Shown here: piece after piece, positions 46,301-60,700 of the stretch
Position numbering within the stretch: the stretch's first letter is position 1
Layout: every line of letters begins with the position of its first letter
Source of the DNA: Plotosus lineatus
Lineage: Eukaryota > Chordata > Actinopteri > Siluriformes > Plotosidae
Length of the DNA: 64,000 bases
NCBI GenBank assembly: GCA_024760905.1
Contig: CM045745.1
Location: 1,605,001-1,669,000 of the forward strand
Direction: 5' to 3'
Notes under the pieces: model-generated
The model's input: the letters and a program-made list of their open reading frames with translations, nothing else
What the model was told of the DNA's origin: nothing
The model's database searches: none
Translations under genes and position numbers: made by a program

Positions 46301-48703
46301 AAATGGACCTAAGTACTGATGAAGAGGCCATGCCCAGCACACGGTAACAACCAGTTGCCTCACTATCACCTTGATTGCAGAGAACAGAAATAAGAATTTA
46401 TCAAAATGTGTCCTTTTCCTGCAAACTGTCATGTTAGGTCGTCTTCAGTTAGCACTTTGAAAGAGGCTGAATCTAGAATACCGGCGGTTCGTCACTCCCC
46501 AGTGAGCTACCCGTATTCTGACGGAGACTGGTCACCTGCTGACAGGTAACTGTTCATTTAATTCCAACACAGAAATGACTCTTCATGATCGAACATGTGA
46601 TGTGTTATATATAAAGTGCACATCAGGAATTCTCTTCTTCTCCCTGTTTTGCATTTACTCTTTATAGTGACGCCATGTCTCAAGCATTCTCTCCCAAGAG
46701 CGACTCTGAGCTGGTGATCCGGCCCTCTGAGAGCATGATGAAAATGGAGTCTCACATGCAGTGGACATGGGGAGAGCTCCCAGAACCCACTAGGGTGTGT
46801 GTGGTACTGCATTTTAGCCATGTTCAAATTACATTTACATCATTTATACTACTCAGCATTAAGGCTTAGGCCCCTGCTCACAGATCCAATAGTGGCAACT
46901 TCTGGAACTGGGGCTTGAACCACCAATCTTCTGATCAGTCAGCTTAAACCACCGAATCTGCCCCTGGGGAACATGATTTTATTTATTTTTTTTCCCAGTT
47001 TTACTTTCCTAGAGTTAAGTGTAATTGAGCATCCTCTACAGTAGGTGGCAGTGGCACTCTCACCGTGCAGTAAACACTTTATAGTTGTGCGCAGGGCACT
47101 GGGAGGGGTTCTTTCCTATAGGGGGCATTACAGAAAATAATTGATAAACATTGCATTCTCAGAGCGTGGAGTAATACACGCGGAAGAATACGAGGCTAAT
47201 CGGCCCCGGAAAAGCCCTTTCCCTAGCAGAGCTCATAAATCAAAATGTTTCTCGTTGGATGGGGAAGATTTTTGGTGGGACCGAAGCTCGTATCATGGAA
47301 AATCCATTATAAAAGACACTCGTAATTAATTAAGCTGAATTTAAATTGTGTGAATTCGTGACCTATCACAGTAAAGTGGATATGAGTTCGGAAATTATTA
47401 AACACTTTGTTGAGCATTTACAAGTGATTTTCTCCAATGTTACATATTTAAATGGCTGAAGCTTCTTTGTAGGTTTTGGTTAGTTATTCCAAAATTAGAT
47501 AAATATGGTAGAAAATCTGGTATTCATTTAATATTTTAGGATATCGGCTACATAACCGGCAACTAAAAATGAGTAATTTCTGATTCAGTCCCGTTTCTGA
47601 TAGGTAACATTTATTCTTTATATTTACAACTTATTGGTCCTGTTCTTCTTCAAAAAATTATTACTAGATGGCTAAAAAAGACCGAACAGACTTACCCAAG
47701 ACTGTGACCATAACGCCATCAGAGAACACTCACTTCAGGGTGATCCTGAGCTCTGAAGCGATGGCGCCTGAAGCTGATGTGAAAGATGCACTTGTACCTG
47801 CACCCATATGCACTATTGTAAAGCCTGAGCCTCGTACTCCAGCTACTCCCATCACCCCACTGATATCTTCTGAGTGTGTAGCCACCTCTACACCCTCAGA
47901 GTCCCACAGTACAGGCCCCAACCTTCAGAGTGGAGCTACAATGGATGCTTGCCCGAAGACAGATTCTCCATCCAAGAAGAAAGGTAATCCGACTGCAATT
48001 TCATTGATTGGTTTCATTGCCGCTATAATCATTCTGGTTTATTGTCACCTGCCAGTGATGCTGGAGCAACACCCAGGGATTGCTATGTGTGACGTTCATG
48101 TCGTCAGCAAGCGTTAGACTTTTAATCCTCAATTAGTCCTAAACCAGTCAACTCAGTTCGACCAATCTGTACTTACAAAAGAGTTTAAACATTTTCTACA
48201 AACCGTACACATCCCTTTTGATGAGATTGATCTGATATATCTGAATGAAATGGTGACAGTGAATTTGTGGTTGTCTGTGTCAATACTCCTGTGTTTTATA
48301 AGGCTTATGTTTTAAATGCACTGGTTTGAGATTGCTGAACTGGGACTGTTGGTGTTTAAGACTTTTGCTATTTGTTGTTGAGGAGTACCAAAGAGAAGTC
48401 AGCACCAAGGACCTGAGGACATCTACCTGGATGATTTGAACGTGCTTGAGCCTGATGTGGCTGCACGCTACTTTCCCAAGAGGTACAGTGAAGCTAATAA
48501 TGTACAGACTGTGGTTTGTTAAAATGCCATGTCATGTCTTTCTTTGCAATGATATCCAAGTTTGCAAAGTGAATGCTGCGTCATGTAGCTTTTTAAGAGA
48601 AGTCCTGTATCAGCCTTTTAAACTTTTTAGTGCTAGCTGGCTGGTGAACGTAGCTGACGGTGCTTTCTGTGTATCTATTTTAAAATAAGTGTGAGGAGAA
48701 TAC

Positions 48704-48734
<31 letters not shown>

Positions 48735-51700
48735 CGCACGCACGCAGTGAATCAGACTCCAAGCACTGGATGGAATCAGGGATGCATTCAGGTTCTCAGT
48801 CCCCTCAATCAGTGGGCAGCGCTGCGGCTGACAGCGGAACAGAATGTCTGTCTGACTCGGCCACAGATCTGCCCGACGTCACACTCTCTCTTTGTGGGGG
48901 GCTTAACGAGAATGCAGAGATATCCAAAGGTACCCACATTTGGTTTGTACTACAGCCATTATTCACAGACTGAAAAAGTAGTTACCATCATTTCTAATGT
49001 TTATTTTATGTTCCATCTAGAAAAGTTTATGGAGCATATCATCACTTACAATGAGTTTGCGGAGAATCCAGCTATAATAGACAATCCTAATTTAGTGGTG
49101 AAAATAGGGAACAGGTGGGAAACTGAATCATTATAAAACTGTATTTAACTGAAACATTTACTTGTAATTTTATGATTTGTGCATTTTCACCCCACAGATT
49201 CTATAACTGGACATTAGCTGCACCGCTGATTTTAAGCTTACAGGCTTTCCAGAAGAATTTACCAAAAGCTACAGAGGAGGCCTGGGTTAAAGAGAGAATG
49301 CCAAAGAAGTCTGGTCGCTGGTGGTTCTGGAGGAAAAGAGCAGACAGCACGATCAAACAGGTAATGCTATTGTCTGTTTTTTGTTTGTTTGCTTGTTTTA
49401 TAGATATACGATATTAATCATACAAGGTAAATTGTTGGCTCTGTATTTAATTCCTCCAACGTGAGCAAACACACACTTGGAGCAGGGGGCCGCCACACAA
49501 TGGGGGTGCTTGGAAAGCAGTTGGGGGTTAGCTGCCTTGTTCAAGGGCGTTTCAGCCATGAAGGTTTACGTAGAGAAGGTGGAGCCCACTATCACAACAC
49601 ATTTTTCCTGTTGGTTCAAGAATCAAACCAGTGGGCAGTGGTGGTCTAGTGGATAGGGCACAGGATCGCTGATCCTAAGGTTGGGGGTTTGAGTCCCCAC
49701 AAGGTTGTCACTGTCCCCCCCCAGTGCAGCTAACTGGGTTATCAAAGGTGGGCCATGTCTGTCACTGTCTATGGTGTGAGGCATGTAAAAGAACCATTGC
49801 TGACTTTCGTAAAGAGGAGCTGCAAAGTCGTCAGCGTGTTTCTGTCCCTTGCTAAAAGAGTTGTGACAGGAAGGGCATCCGACTTAAAAACCTCTGCCAA
49901 ATCAAACGTGCGAATCAGATGATTCACTGTGGCGACTCCCGAGAAAAGGGAAAAAGCCGAAAGGAAGAAAGAAAGTTCAAGAATCAAACCAGTGACCTTT
50001 TGGTCCCAAAGCTGCTTCTCCAAACATGCTTGAGGCTTCCAAAACTTTGTATATCTGTCCTTCATCAGTGTGTGTTGATAAAATACACTCTATCCTTACT
50101 GAGCGTGTCTGGAACAGAAAAAAAGTCGTTTAAGCATCTTTTTTATAACCCCAAATACAGAGGCACCAAGACTTATGGGTGTCCTATATAACGAATTTTC
50201 CATGATAAGAGCTTCAATCCCACCAAAAATCTGCCCCAACCCAAACGAGCAAAATTTTGATTTACGAGCTCTGCTTGGGAAATGGCTTTTCCAGGCCGAT
50301 TAGCCTCGTATTCCTTCATGCGTATTCCTCCACACTCCGAGAATGCCTTGGACAGTGATTCTCAATTATTTTGTGTAACGCCCCCTTTAGGAAGAAAAAA
50401 AACATTTCACGCCTCGTGCGCGACTATAAGTGGTGTTTATTGTTTGCTTGGTGCTTTTTCCTCACACCATAGGGAACACAGTGAGAGTGCTACTGCCATC
50501 TACTGTCGAGGGTGCGCAGTTACACTTAATCCGAGTACATTATGGCAAAAAAGCATGTTCCCCAGGGCCATACACATCCCCCATGGCATCACACCAGGCC
50601 CACCGGGGGGGCGTGCCACACTATTTAAGAAGCACTGGCCTTGTGGGAGCTCACCACAAGCATTTTCCTGGCTGGCATTCGTAGCGTGCACACAGACAAA
50701 AAATTTCCTCCTCCTCCTTCTGTTATGCACAACCACTTGCCTGCCCATGTGACATCTTTGCCGCAGTCGATGATCAGAAGGGTGAGTTGACTTGTTTATT
50801 CTTGTTTTATTACAGACGTTCCCCAACTTGCGTTCATTCGTTTTATGTTTTTTTTTGTTTGTTTGTTTTTTTGTTTTCCCAAAAAATTTTGGAAATTTTG
50901 AGTTTAGCGTGCTCTCTGTCATACGAGACGTACCTACGTAGTATGCTGACGTAATGACACTGCATCCATTGTTTACAAACGACAGACTGAACGTGCCTCT
51001 CCTTCTTCCCAGTTCAGTACATTTTACCCTTGTGTTAAGACGTTGTCTCTGTGATCTTTGTGTTTACACTGTTTTGTGGACTTTTGTATCCCTAAGCAAA
51101 TATGGTTGGTCAGAAGCGTAAGCCTACTAGTATGGATGCAGGTTTTCTGGCATATGCCGGAATTTCCAGTTTTCCCAAGACTGAATTAACTATCTGCTCG
51201 GATTGGCGCAATCTACCATGCATACTCGGTTAATCAAAGAGAGTTGTAAAATGAATGAAAACCCGAATCCAGAAAAGAAAGAATTATTTGATATATTTAA
51301 TATTATTTTACAATGTTATGTTTATAATAATTGATTTAGGGGTGTTTTATGAGATACGGTAATGGTATTTATGCATGTATGGTACAGTCATACGTCACTG
51401 AAACATACAGTAACAACTTGCGTTTTTTTTTGTTTTTTTTTTTTCCCACCTTACGTTCGGCCGTCCGGAACCAACCTAAAACTTAAGTTGGGGAGCATCT
51501 GTATTTATTATTAATTATTATTACTGTTAACCCTTTACACCCTGAATTATTTTCTAGCTGTAAAAAAAAATATTTCATGCTTTTTTAGGACTTAGGTAAG
51601 GTGGTTAAAGATAATATGTACTGAAAATATGAATTTTGCATTAATCATAAAAAAAAATAATACGTGCCGAATAGAGGTGTGATGAATACGAATAAATCGA

Positions 51701-54700
51701 TCCATTTTCAAACGCAATTTTAAAATCAATTTATCTTGTGTTTTTACGATTTTTTTTTATTGATTCATGTAAAGCAACAAAGGATTTACAAAAGCTATAA
51801 AATAACGCTGAAATGACATCTTACAATTGTCAATGGGTGCCGCCATTTTCCTCTGTTGCTACGGAAATCTCACAAGGAACGAGACTTCGCAAAAACAAAA
51901 ATGGCGATTGGCGCTGAATTTGTCAAGCCGGCAGCGGCACACAAAAGCCCAGTTTGGGCTCGTTTCTTGCAATCCCATGACAAGAAACAAGTTTTGTGCT
52001 GACTTAGCGAGATGAAATTCCCTTACCACGGCAACACAACTAATCTTCAGAATCACATTCGTCGTCATCACAAGAAGATTGACATCGATGTCACACCGAA
52101 AGTTAGCCTACACTGTGAGATGTGATCGCAGCACAGAGGGCGGCATTAAAGTGGAAACATTTTGACGGGATGATATTCTTTAAAACGAACTTCCAGATTT
52201 GAATATCAAGTTATCAACCAGTATTATTCACAACACATTAACACAGTTTAGCATAAATTTACTGTGAAATTATTATTGCTAAATTAGTTTAATGTTAATT
52301 CGATCTGTTTGACCGTGTTGACAGTGAATTTGTGTTATGACTGTTTACTGTTAATGTTCATAGTTTAAACATTAGGAAGAAAACATTACCTTTTGTTCAG
52401 AGTCCTGAAAGATTAAGGATTGGTTCTTTAATATATTTATGCTCTTGAGTTGACATTTGAAATATAAATACTCCAGCGTGAATGTGAATTGGATTAAAAA
52501 TTAACATGTGCATTTGATCTGTGCAAATTCCAAAAGTGAGAACTGAGAAGCAAGTATTTGTTGTTGAATTATTGCTCTGAATGCAGAAACTGACACTGTA
52601 AATGGTAGATTAAGATTACATTCACAATATGAAACTGGTAGAAAACTGGAAACAATAAAGGTTGTTTGTTTATTTTCATGTTTTGATATATGTTAATAAT
52701 TGTAGTTGAATGATGGTATTGAATAACCAGTTCAGACAATTATTACTTTATATATTTGAAGTGCACATTTTACAGAAAATGAAACTAGAATCCACATATG
52801 AATCGAATTGAATTGAATCGAGAGCCAAAAATCGGGATTCGAATCGTCTCATAACTGAATCGTCACACCTCTAATGACGAATTCGTCACTTTCAGTTGGA
52901 AAGATTGAATAAAGATTAATAATAATGGGTGATGAACTCGTCAAATTCGTAGGAAACGTGCAAATTTTGTAAAGTGAAAAGAAAAAGATTTTTTTTATCA
53001 CATATCCTTTATTTCATTATCAATAACGTATCATAATCTATCACAAACCTTGAAACAAATTCTCTTTTACAAAAATAGCAGTATAAAACGAGCCTTATAA
53101 GAATATTTTGGCAAAGAAATACTGGCACAAATGGTACTTATAAATGTATGTAAAATAAAATGGATCACGTTGAAATAAAAACTTATGAAAAATCCTTTGG
53201 TTTGTAAATAAGGGTGCTGACGGTTCAGCAAAATATTACACAACCGGCAAGAGTGTCTATCAGAGGAATGGATGTGAACCAGCTGTTGACTTTTGGAGGG
53301 ATGGTTTGAGCGAGATGCAAAACAGAATTGGCACTTGCTTTGAGATCAGGTACGTTAGGATCTTCAACGGGCTCTATCTTTCCACTGTAGGGGATGAAAT
53401 CGTACATCATTCCCTTTTCGTCTGCAAGAACAAAAAGTTTGAATCCCCATTTCTTTGGTTTGTTCGGAATGTACTGCTTAGCAGATGACATTCCCTTGAA
53501 AGGAACCACCTGTTCATCCACGCAGATGTTTTGAATTTTACGGAGGGCTTGAAACTTGCTTTGGAGATGATCAGTCATAGGTCACACTTTGCAAAATTTA
53601 TCGGCCCATGATCCATTTAGTGATGCGTTATTCACAAGCTGAAAATTACTCTTTATTGCTTCAAACATATCTCTGCTCATCATGTCGCCGGCAATATCAC
53701 ATAATGGATATAATTTTCTACTCCAGTGCATTGGAGTGTTTGGTAACCGAACAATTGAAAAGAAACAAACAAGCCCGAGCCACTGCTCCATCTCCTTTCC
53801 AGTTACATTCAGAGGTTTATTGTTGTTTTTCTCAGCAGAATAAAGGTTAGTTTCGTGAACTATTACATCCATGAGATCAGAGAAGAAGAACTTGAAATAT
53901 TGCAAAGGAGAGAGAATTTCAGTAGAACAAGATAGGTCAGGACCAAGGAAGGGCACCGTAACTGAAGGATTTTCATTTTGAAGGATTGAATCATCTGCAG
54001 TTGGCATTAGCGCTTGTTCATCTATGATAACGGCTGAATCGCCATCGAGATCAATGGTGATACTGACATCATTTAGAGGAGTCTCGTCATCTCGATCTAT
54101 TTCCGTTTCCATATTCACATCATCAGGGATGAAGTTGGGATCAGCCACCTCATCATCATAATCCATTTCTGTCTCAGATTAATCACGATCGTCACAAGTG
54201 GCCAGCTCAGCAGTTTCCACACTGATGTTTTTCCTGCCATAAAAAGTTCTGGGGGCGATTGATCTACTTGTAGGGAAATTGAATAATGAGAGACATTCAC
54301 CAGTCGTATATATTTATACACAATTTTTAAAATTTATTTATACATTTATTTATACAAATCACATATATTTATAAAAATTATAGGCATATTGGTATAAAAA
54401 CTTTTTTTTTCTTTTTTTTTTTGCAGGAATTCTACTATTTGTAAACTATGTTGTAAGTAATCACTGTTGACAGCCGAGCTTGTTCATACACCTGATGTGA
54501 TGAAAACGTCACTCATATAAAACGTGTTTTTTTTTTTTGTTTTTTTTTGTAAAATGAACTCTCTAAACTATTTGTACCTCATAAAATTACAAAACTAACA
54601 TTATTCTTCAATGCCGATTTTTTTTTATTTTTTTTATGTGCATTAATCTCACCTGGTATTTGATCCATTGTACTTTTAGTACTGACAATTTGAACTATGA

Positions 54701-57700
54701 CTCACAGACGTCACTCACTCACGATGTCTCGAGCCTAACTGACAAAGCACGGGAAAAGATGACGCAATACCAATCTCCGCTTCAACAGGAAATGTACTGC
54801 ATTCATCACAGTCGTTCCCCAGATGCCCATAGTGATATAAATTTAAATTTTAGGATCTTAATTCTTGTGTGACAAATTCGTCACCGTCGGGAGTAAAGGG
54901 TTAATGTTGTTATTATTATTATTATTATGATTATTATTATTATCATTATTATTATTATTATTATTAATAATAATAAATATTTATTGTTTTTACATGTTTA
55001 TCTTTAATATATTAGGTCAAATATGTGTTTGTGGCAGGTTATGAGTTTGGAAAGGGGTTGGAATGGATTAATTGGTTTTCTGTTATATTTTTATGTGAGT
55101 AATTGTTCCATCTAACGAACTTTTTGGCTTACGAGCTCGCCCTCGAAACGGATTAAATTCGTAATTCAAGGTACCACTGTTTGCCTTATTTTATTAATCG
55201 TCCATTTGTTGTCTTATTTGTACCCCAGTTAAACATGCAGTCATGGCTGAATAGTTGAGAGGTCATAAACACTCAGCAAAATAAATAATAATAAACATTA
55301 TGGATTCTTTCGGAGTGCCGATTAATTGATCTGTTTTGAATTTGATTTTAAGTGTCCGAGTTGAGACAACTCACACAAAAATGTTTTACTCTGACCCATT
55401 TTTCCCCGGAGGGACAACTGTTTCTGTACCTGTCTATATTCCATTGTATTTACTTATTGTATTGAGGAATTTATTATGCGACAATCCTTAACTGAACATT
55501 CAGAGAGCAGTTGCATTTGTTCTCATAGAAGCTCATTTATTTAAAATCTCTGTAATATCACAGTGTGTAGGTGACTTCTTGGCTTTTTGGCTTTACTGGA
55601 TGCGTTGTTTCTCTGTTAATAGAAGAGTTCTTTCTGTAATTCTTGGCACAAAGCAATGAGGAATGTTTTTTAATGTCTGGAATGCATTTATTTATTCTTG
55701 AGCACCTTCAGTTGCCTGCACATCAGTGTCTGACTCACTGCCTACTTCTGTCCTGCAGTTCGGTAATTACAGGCTGTGTGATGATGGATACAAACAGAGC
55801 AGGCAGCTCATTACTCTTAATTTTTCTTTTATACCAGGGAGAAATTGAAAGGCGGCTGATAGAAAAATTCAAGGCACTGTGCTGTCTTTCACGTTGGTCT
55901 TTTGTGGTGTGAGACCAAATACAAAAAAAAAAAACTGTTGTTCTGTAAGAAATTAAAAGGTTATTTGATTATGTCATGAGCAGATGTTTGATCTGATATG
56001 TCCTCCTTTTCTGTTTTTTTTTTTTATCTTTAGTCTGAAAATGCCGGAAAACTGGAGATGAAGGGGGAACAACTCAAAGAGGGAGAAACCTCCATAGAAA
56101 ATGATCCTTGCAAGTAAGACACATTGTTCACCTGCTGTTTGTGTGGGTTAAAGAATAGAATTTCTGCCTGGTCTGTTTAAACAAATATGAAGCTAAAACC
56201 AGATATATCTCATTGTATTAACCTTAAAATAGTGTAATGTAGTTGTAACTCAGAGATCAGCCGTGTGTTCAAATTCAAGCACCACCGAGCTGCCACCTCT
56301 GCCTTAACCTACATCTGCTCAGTCATAAAATAAGAAAGTCGTCGAGATCCTCTGGATAGCAACATCTGCCAGATGTCCTAAATGTAAATGCCAAAGTGAC
56401 TATAATTTTCTCCAAGTTCATGACTGGAAGTGTCCGAGACTTTCCTTGCAGTGAGCTAGCCAGGTATCTTTTTTTAAGGCTTATATACACCACAAGTGAG
56501 AGCAGAGCATGAGCAGGACATGGGTAAGGCGTAAAGTTTGCGTTTTCCAGTGACTCCATTTCTGAAGTGTAATTCTAGAATCTTTCAGAATACAGGTTTG
56601 CGCTTCACTAAACATGTCTGTCATGAAAGTGAAAACTGCAAAGCTACTCCCAGGTTTCATGGGCATATTACACACTGGAACACTTTCAGTGTAAAGTGTT
56701 GCATTGATTCCAAATGAATTCCCTCAGAAAAGAAGGGCCGTAATCAGATGGACAACTAAAAATTTCTCAAATGTTTCTAGTGTAAACAAAACTTAAGCGC
56801 TCTGTGGTTTCAGTGACAACTACAAAGCAGATTCCAAAAAAGTTGGCACACTATACAAATTGTAAATAAAAACTGAATGCAATAATGTGGAAGTGCCAAA
56901 TTTCAACATTTTATTCTGAATAGAACATAGATAAAGAGTGTCAAAAGTTTAAACTGAGAAAATGTATCATTTTAAGGGAAATATATGTTGATTTTAAATT
57001 TCATGGTGTCAACAAATCTCAAAAAAAGTTGGGGCAAAGGCATTTACACCACTGTGAGGAATCCCCTCTTCCTACAACGGTCTGCAAACGTCTGGGGGCA
57101 GAGGAGGCAAGTTTCTCAAGTTTAGAAATAGGAATGTAGTCCCAGTCTTGTCTAATTCAGGCCTTGAACTTTTCAACTATCTTGGGCCTTCTTTGTTGCA
57201 TTTTCCTCTTTATGATGTGGAGTGTAGGCTGGCCATTTCAATCTCCGGATCCTTTTCCTACACAGCCATGATGTTGTAATTAATGCTGCATGTGCAATGC
57301 TTGCATTATCATGTTGAAAAATGCAAGGTCTTCTCTGAAAGAGTTGACGTTTGGATGGGAGCATATGTTGTTCTAGAACCTGAACATACCTTTCTGCATT
57401 GACGATGCCTTTCCAGGTGTGCAAGCTGCCCGTGCCAGACACACACTCATGCAACCCCATACCATCACAGATGCAGACTTCTGAACTGAGCCCTGATAAC
57501 AATTTGGGTTGTCCTTGTCCTCCTTAGTCCGGATGACATGGCGTCCCAGTTTTCCATAATGAAATTCGAATCGAGATTTGTCTGACCACAGAACAGTTTT
57601 CCACTTTGCCACACTCCATTTTAAATGAGCCCTGGCCCAGAGAAAACACCTGCGCTTCTGGATCCTGGTTAGAAATGGCTTCTTCTTTGTACTGTAGAGT

Positions 57701-60700
57701 TTCGGATGGCACGGTGGACTGTGTTCACCGACAATGGTTTCTGGAAGTATTGCTGAGCCCATTCTGTGATTTCCCTTACAGTCGCATTCCTGTTTGTGGT
57801 GCAATGCCGTTTAAGGGCCCAAAAATCACCGGCCTTGAGTTGAACACAGAGACTGTTCCAGATTCCCTGAATCTTTGGATGATGTTATGCACTGTAGATG
57901 ATTATAACTTCAAACTCTTTGCATTTTTTGCTGGGGAACACCTTTCTGATATTGCTGCACTATCTTTGGGGCAATTGGTGATTCTCTACCCATCTTCACT
58001 TCTGAGAGACACTGCCACTCTGAGAAGCTCTTTTTTTATACTCTGCCATGTTGCTAATTGCCTTCATTAGTGATAATTGGTCTTCCAGCAGTTTGTTATA
58101 CATGCATTTGACTTTTCCAAACTCTTATCACTGTCTCCCAATTTTTTTTGAGAATTGTTGACACCATGAATTTTAAAATCAACATATTTTTTTCTTAAAA
58201 TGATAGTTTCTGAAAACATCTATGATGCATCGCTACGCAAAGCTTGGTGGGCTTTCTGTCATCTGCAACTTCAGCAGGTATCTCAGGGTCATCAGCGTTT
58301 CGCCCCTAAACCTGAACGCTTCAGCTGAGGAGGGCAGCAAAGACAGAAACTGTCTTCGCCTGCAGACTGGCTTCTGGCTGCATGTTTTGAAGATCTGATG
58401 TAGGTGTAAACGCACACTACTTTCTTGGCTTGATTGGCTAAATACTGCTGAGGTACATTATAGGTGCATCTGCACGCTACTCCCCTGGCTTCTGATTGGC
58501 TGAGATCCACGCTTCCCTCCTTTTTATCCATAGCCTTCTCAAGCCTGACCCTGCCTAGGCACTTATGGCCTTTATGGCCTTGATTGCCTTCTTTGTAGTG
58601 GTAGGGGAAAGACCTAACCTGCGAAGGAAGTTCCTTGTTTTTGATGCGACAAAGCCCCTACATCCAACCTCAATTGGAATCAGGCTTACTAGCCACCCTT
58701 TTGATGTGTGCTTCGTCTACCAAGTCCTGGTACTCCGCTGCTTTCAGCTCGTGAGCAATGTCGAGTCTATCCTCCCAGGGGACTGTGCGCTCTACAGTGT
58801 GGATGGTTTTCTCTTCGCACGATAGTAGCAGCATATCTGAATGCTTTGAAGTGACTGCTTTATCAGTTAGAAATTCTGTTGCACATCCACAAGAAACTGC
58901 CAGTCAGAGGCTGTAGACATAAGTGAGCTTGATTTTGCAGACTTGCTGGGTGTGATCTTCTCCCCTTTTTTCAGGAACTCTACAAACGCTACTGTGTCCT
59001 GTATGCTTTGGCGGTTTGCTTCAATTCTTTGCTGATCCACTACTGCTGCAATTTGTCTAAGAACATTGTCGTGCCTCCATCTATACCTCCCTTCTCCTAG
59101 AGCTCTTGGACATACTGTCAGGATGAGATTCAGAGAGCAGTTGTTCCCTTTACACAGAGAGCATGAAACATCTCCTTCTTTTCCCCAAATACACAAGTTA
59201 GAAGGTGCTGGAAGAAGGTATGACACTGCACGGAGTAAGAAGCTGAGCTGTCCTTGGTCAGTAGTCCATAGGTCCTTCCAGGTTAGTGGGCGTTGGACAG
59301 CTGATTCCCACCTGGTCCAGCTACTTTGGCTCTCTAAACTGACTGCCCTTACAAACCTGTTGTGTTCTGCTTCCTTTCTAGTCTGCTGCACAATCACGTC
59401 TTTCCTTGTCTTGTCTGCTGTGCTCCAATGGCTCTCCCCATAGTTGCCAAGGCCCAATCTTCCTTTACAAACTGTTCCTACTACTTGTTGACGTAGGTCT
59501 TTCTTCTGCCACTAGGACTATTTTATGTGGGTTCCATTTCTTGCCAGTCTTTACAGCCTTTCCTGCATGATGCACTACTTTGTTTTGGATAAGCATAGTG
59601 TAGAAATGGCCTGCACTTTTACAATCTGGAATTCCTCAGTCACAGATGACAGGCTTAAGGTAAGCGTGGCAGACCTGCTGTAGAGATTAACAGTGCTGAA
59701 ACTTGGTGGAACCCAATTCCAGCCATTTCTTCAGTGTCTTGTGGTGTCTTTGTTGTTGTTCAGATCAGTCAGTGAATGGTCAAAGCGTTTATCTAAGCAT
59801 TTAATGCTCTCATCCTGAATGGTGGGAATCTTCTCATCTTGAATGATAAAGATATATGATGCAAGCTTGTATTTGGTGATTGTGAGGCTTCTTGACTTGG
59901 TTGGCTTGATTTTCATTCTTGCCCAATTCACCGTCTTTTCCTGGGCTGAAAGAATCCAGCGGGTTCCTGCTATTGATTCGGTCATGACTGTGACATCATC
60001 CATGAATGCTCCGCATGATGGGTGCCTGCTACCGTCATGAGACTTTGGCCCCCTGCATTGATTAATTTCTGCCTTGAGTAGCATATTCATGGCTACAACA
60101 AATAATACAACAGAAACTGTACACTATGTCATGATGCCCTTCTCCAGACTTTGCCAACCCATTATGAAGTTGTTTATGGTGAAACCCATCTTGATGTTGA
60201 TAACATGATTCATGACTAACTTCACGACTTCTGCTGGGATGTGGTATTGTTGTAGAGCTTTCTCTATTAGTAGATGGGGGATGCTGGGGTAGGCTGTGAC
60301 AATATCCAGCCACGCCACTGATAGGTTCTTCTTGTTACTCTTTGCCTCTTTGATCAGCTGGCTTATTGACATGTGTGCTCTAAGCATCCTGAGTGGCCTG
60401 GGATGCCTCCTTTTTGATCACTGGTCTTGATATACTTATTGGTCAGGAAAAAAGGTAGTAAGTCGCTTTGTTACTACAGACCAAAAGATCTTCCCTTCCA
60501 CATCGAGTACACAGATTTCTCTGAACTGGTCTAGCCCTCTGGAATTAAGCTCTTTTGGTACAAAACAGACTCCTGCCATGGTCCATGCTGAAGGTAGCTG
60601 CTGCTTCTTCCAAACTGTATGAAGAAGACTACAGAGGCGATTAAGAAGCTTTGGGCAGTTCTTGTAAATCTTGTATGCCGTTGCTGATGGCCCGGGAGCA

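Larger units (their letters stand above)
51531..54900 (-). mobile_element. piggyBac element with TTAA on both sides
   Basis: TTAA at 51527-51530 and 54901-54904 bracket matching ends CCCTTTACACCCTG and (inverted) CCCTTTACTCCCGACGG. 3370 bp including a nested hAT element of 1202 bp. Its transposase is internally truncated. Lies in lpin2 intron 10, antisense. Confidence 0.92.

Noticed and set aside
55643..55912. 89-codon open frame before coding exon 11, ending [15 protein letters not shown]
   Set aside because: An AG precedes part of it, but no donor in the right phase was seen and lipin-2 has no matching segment.
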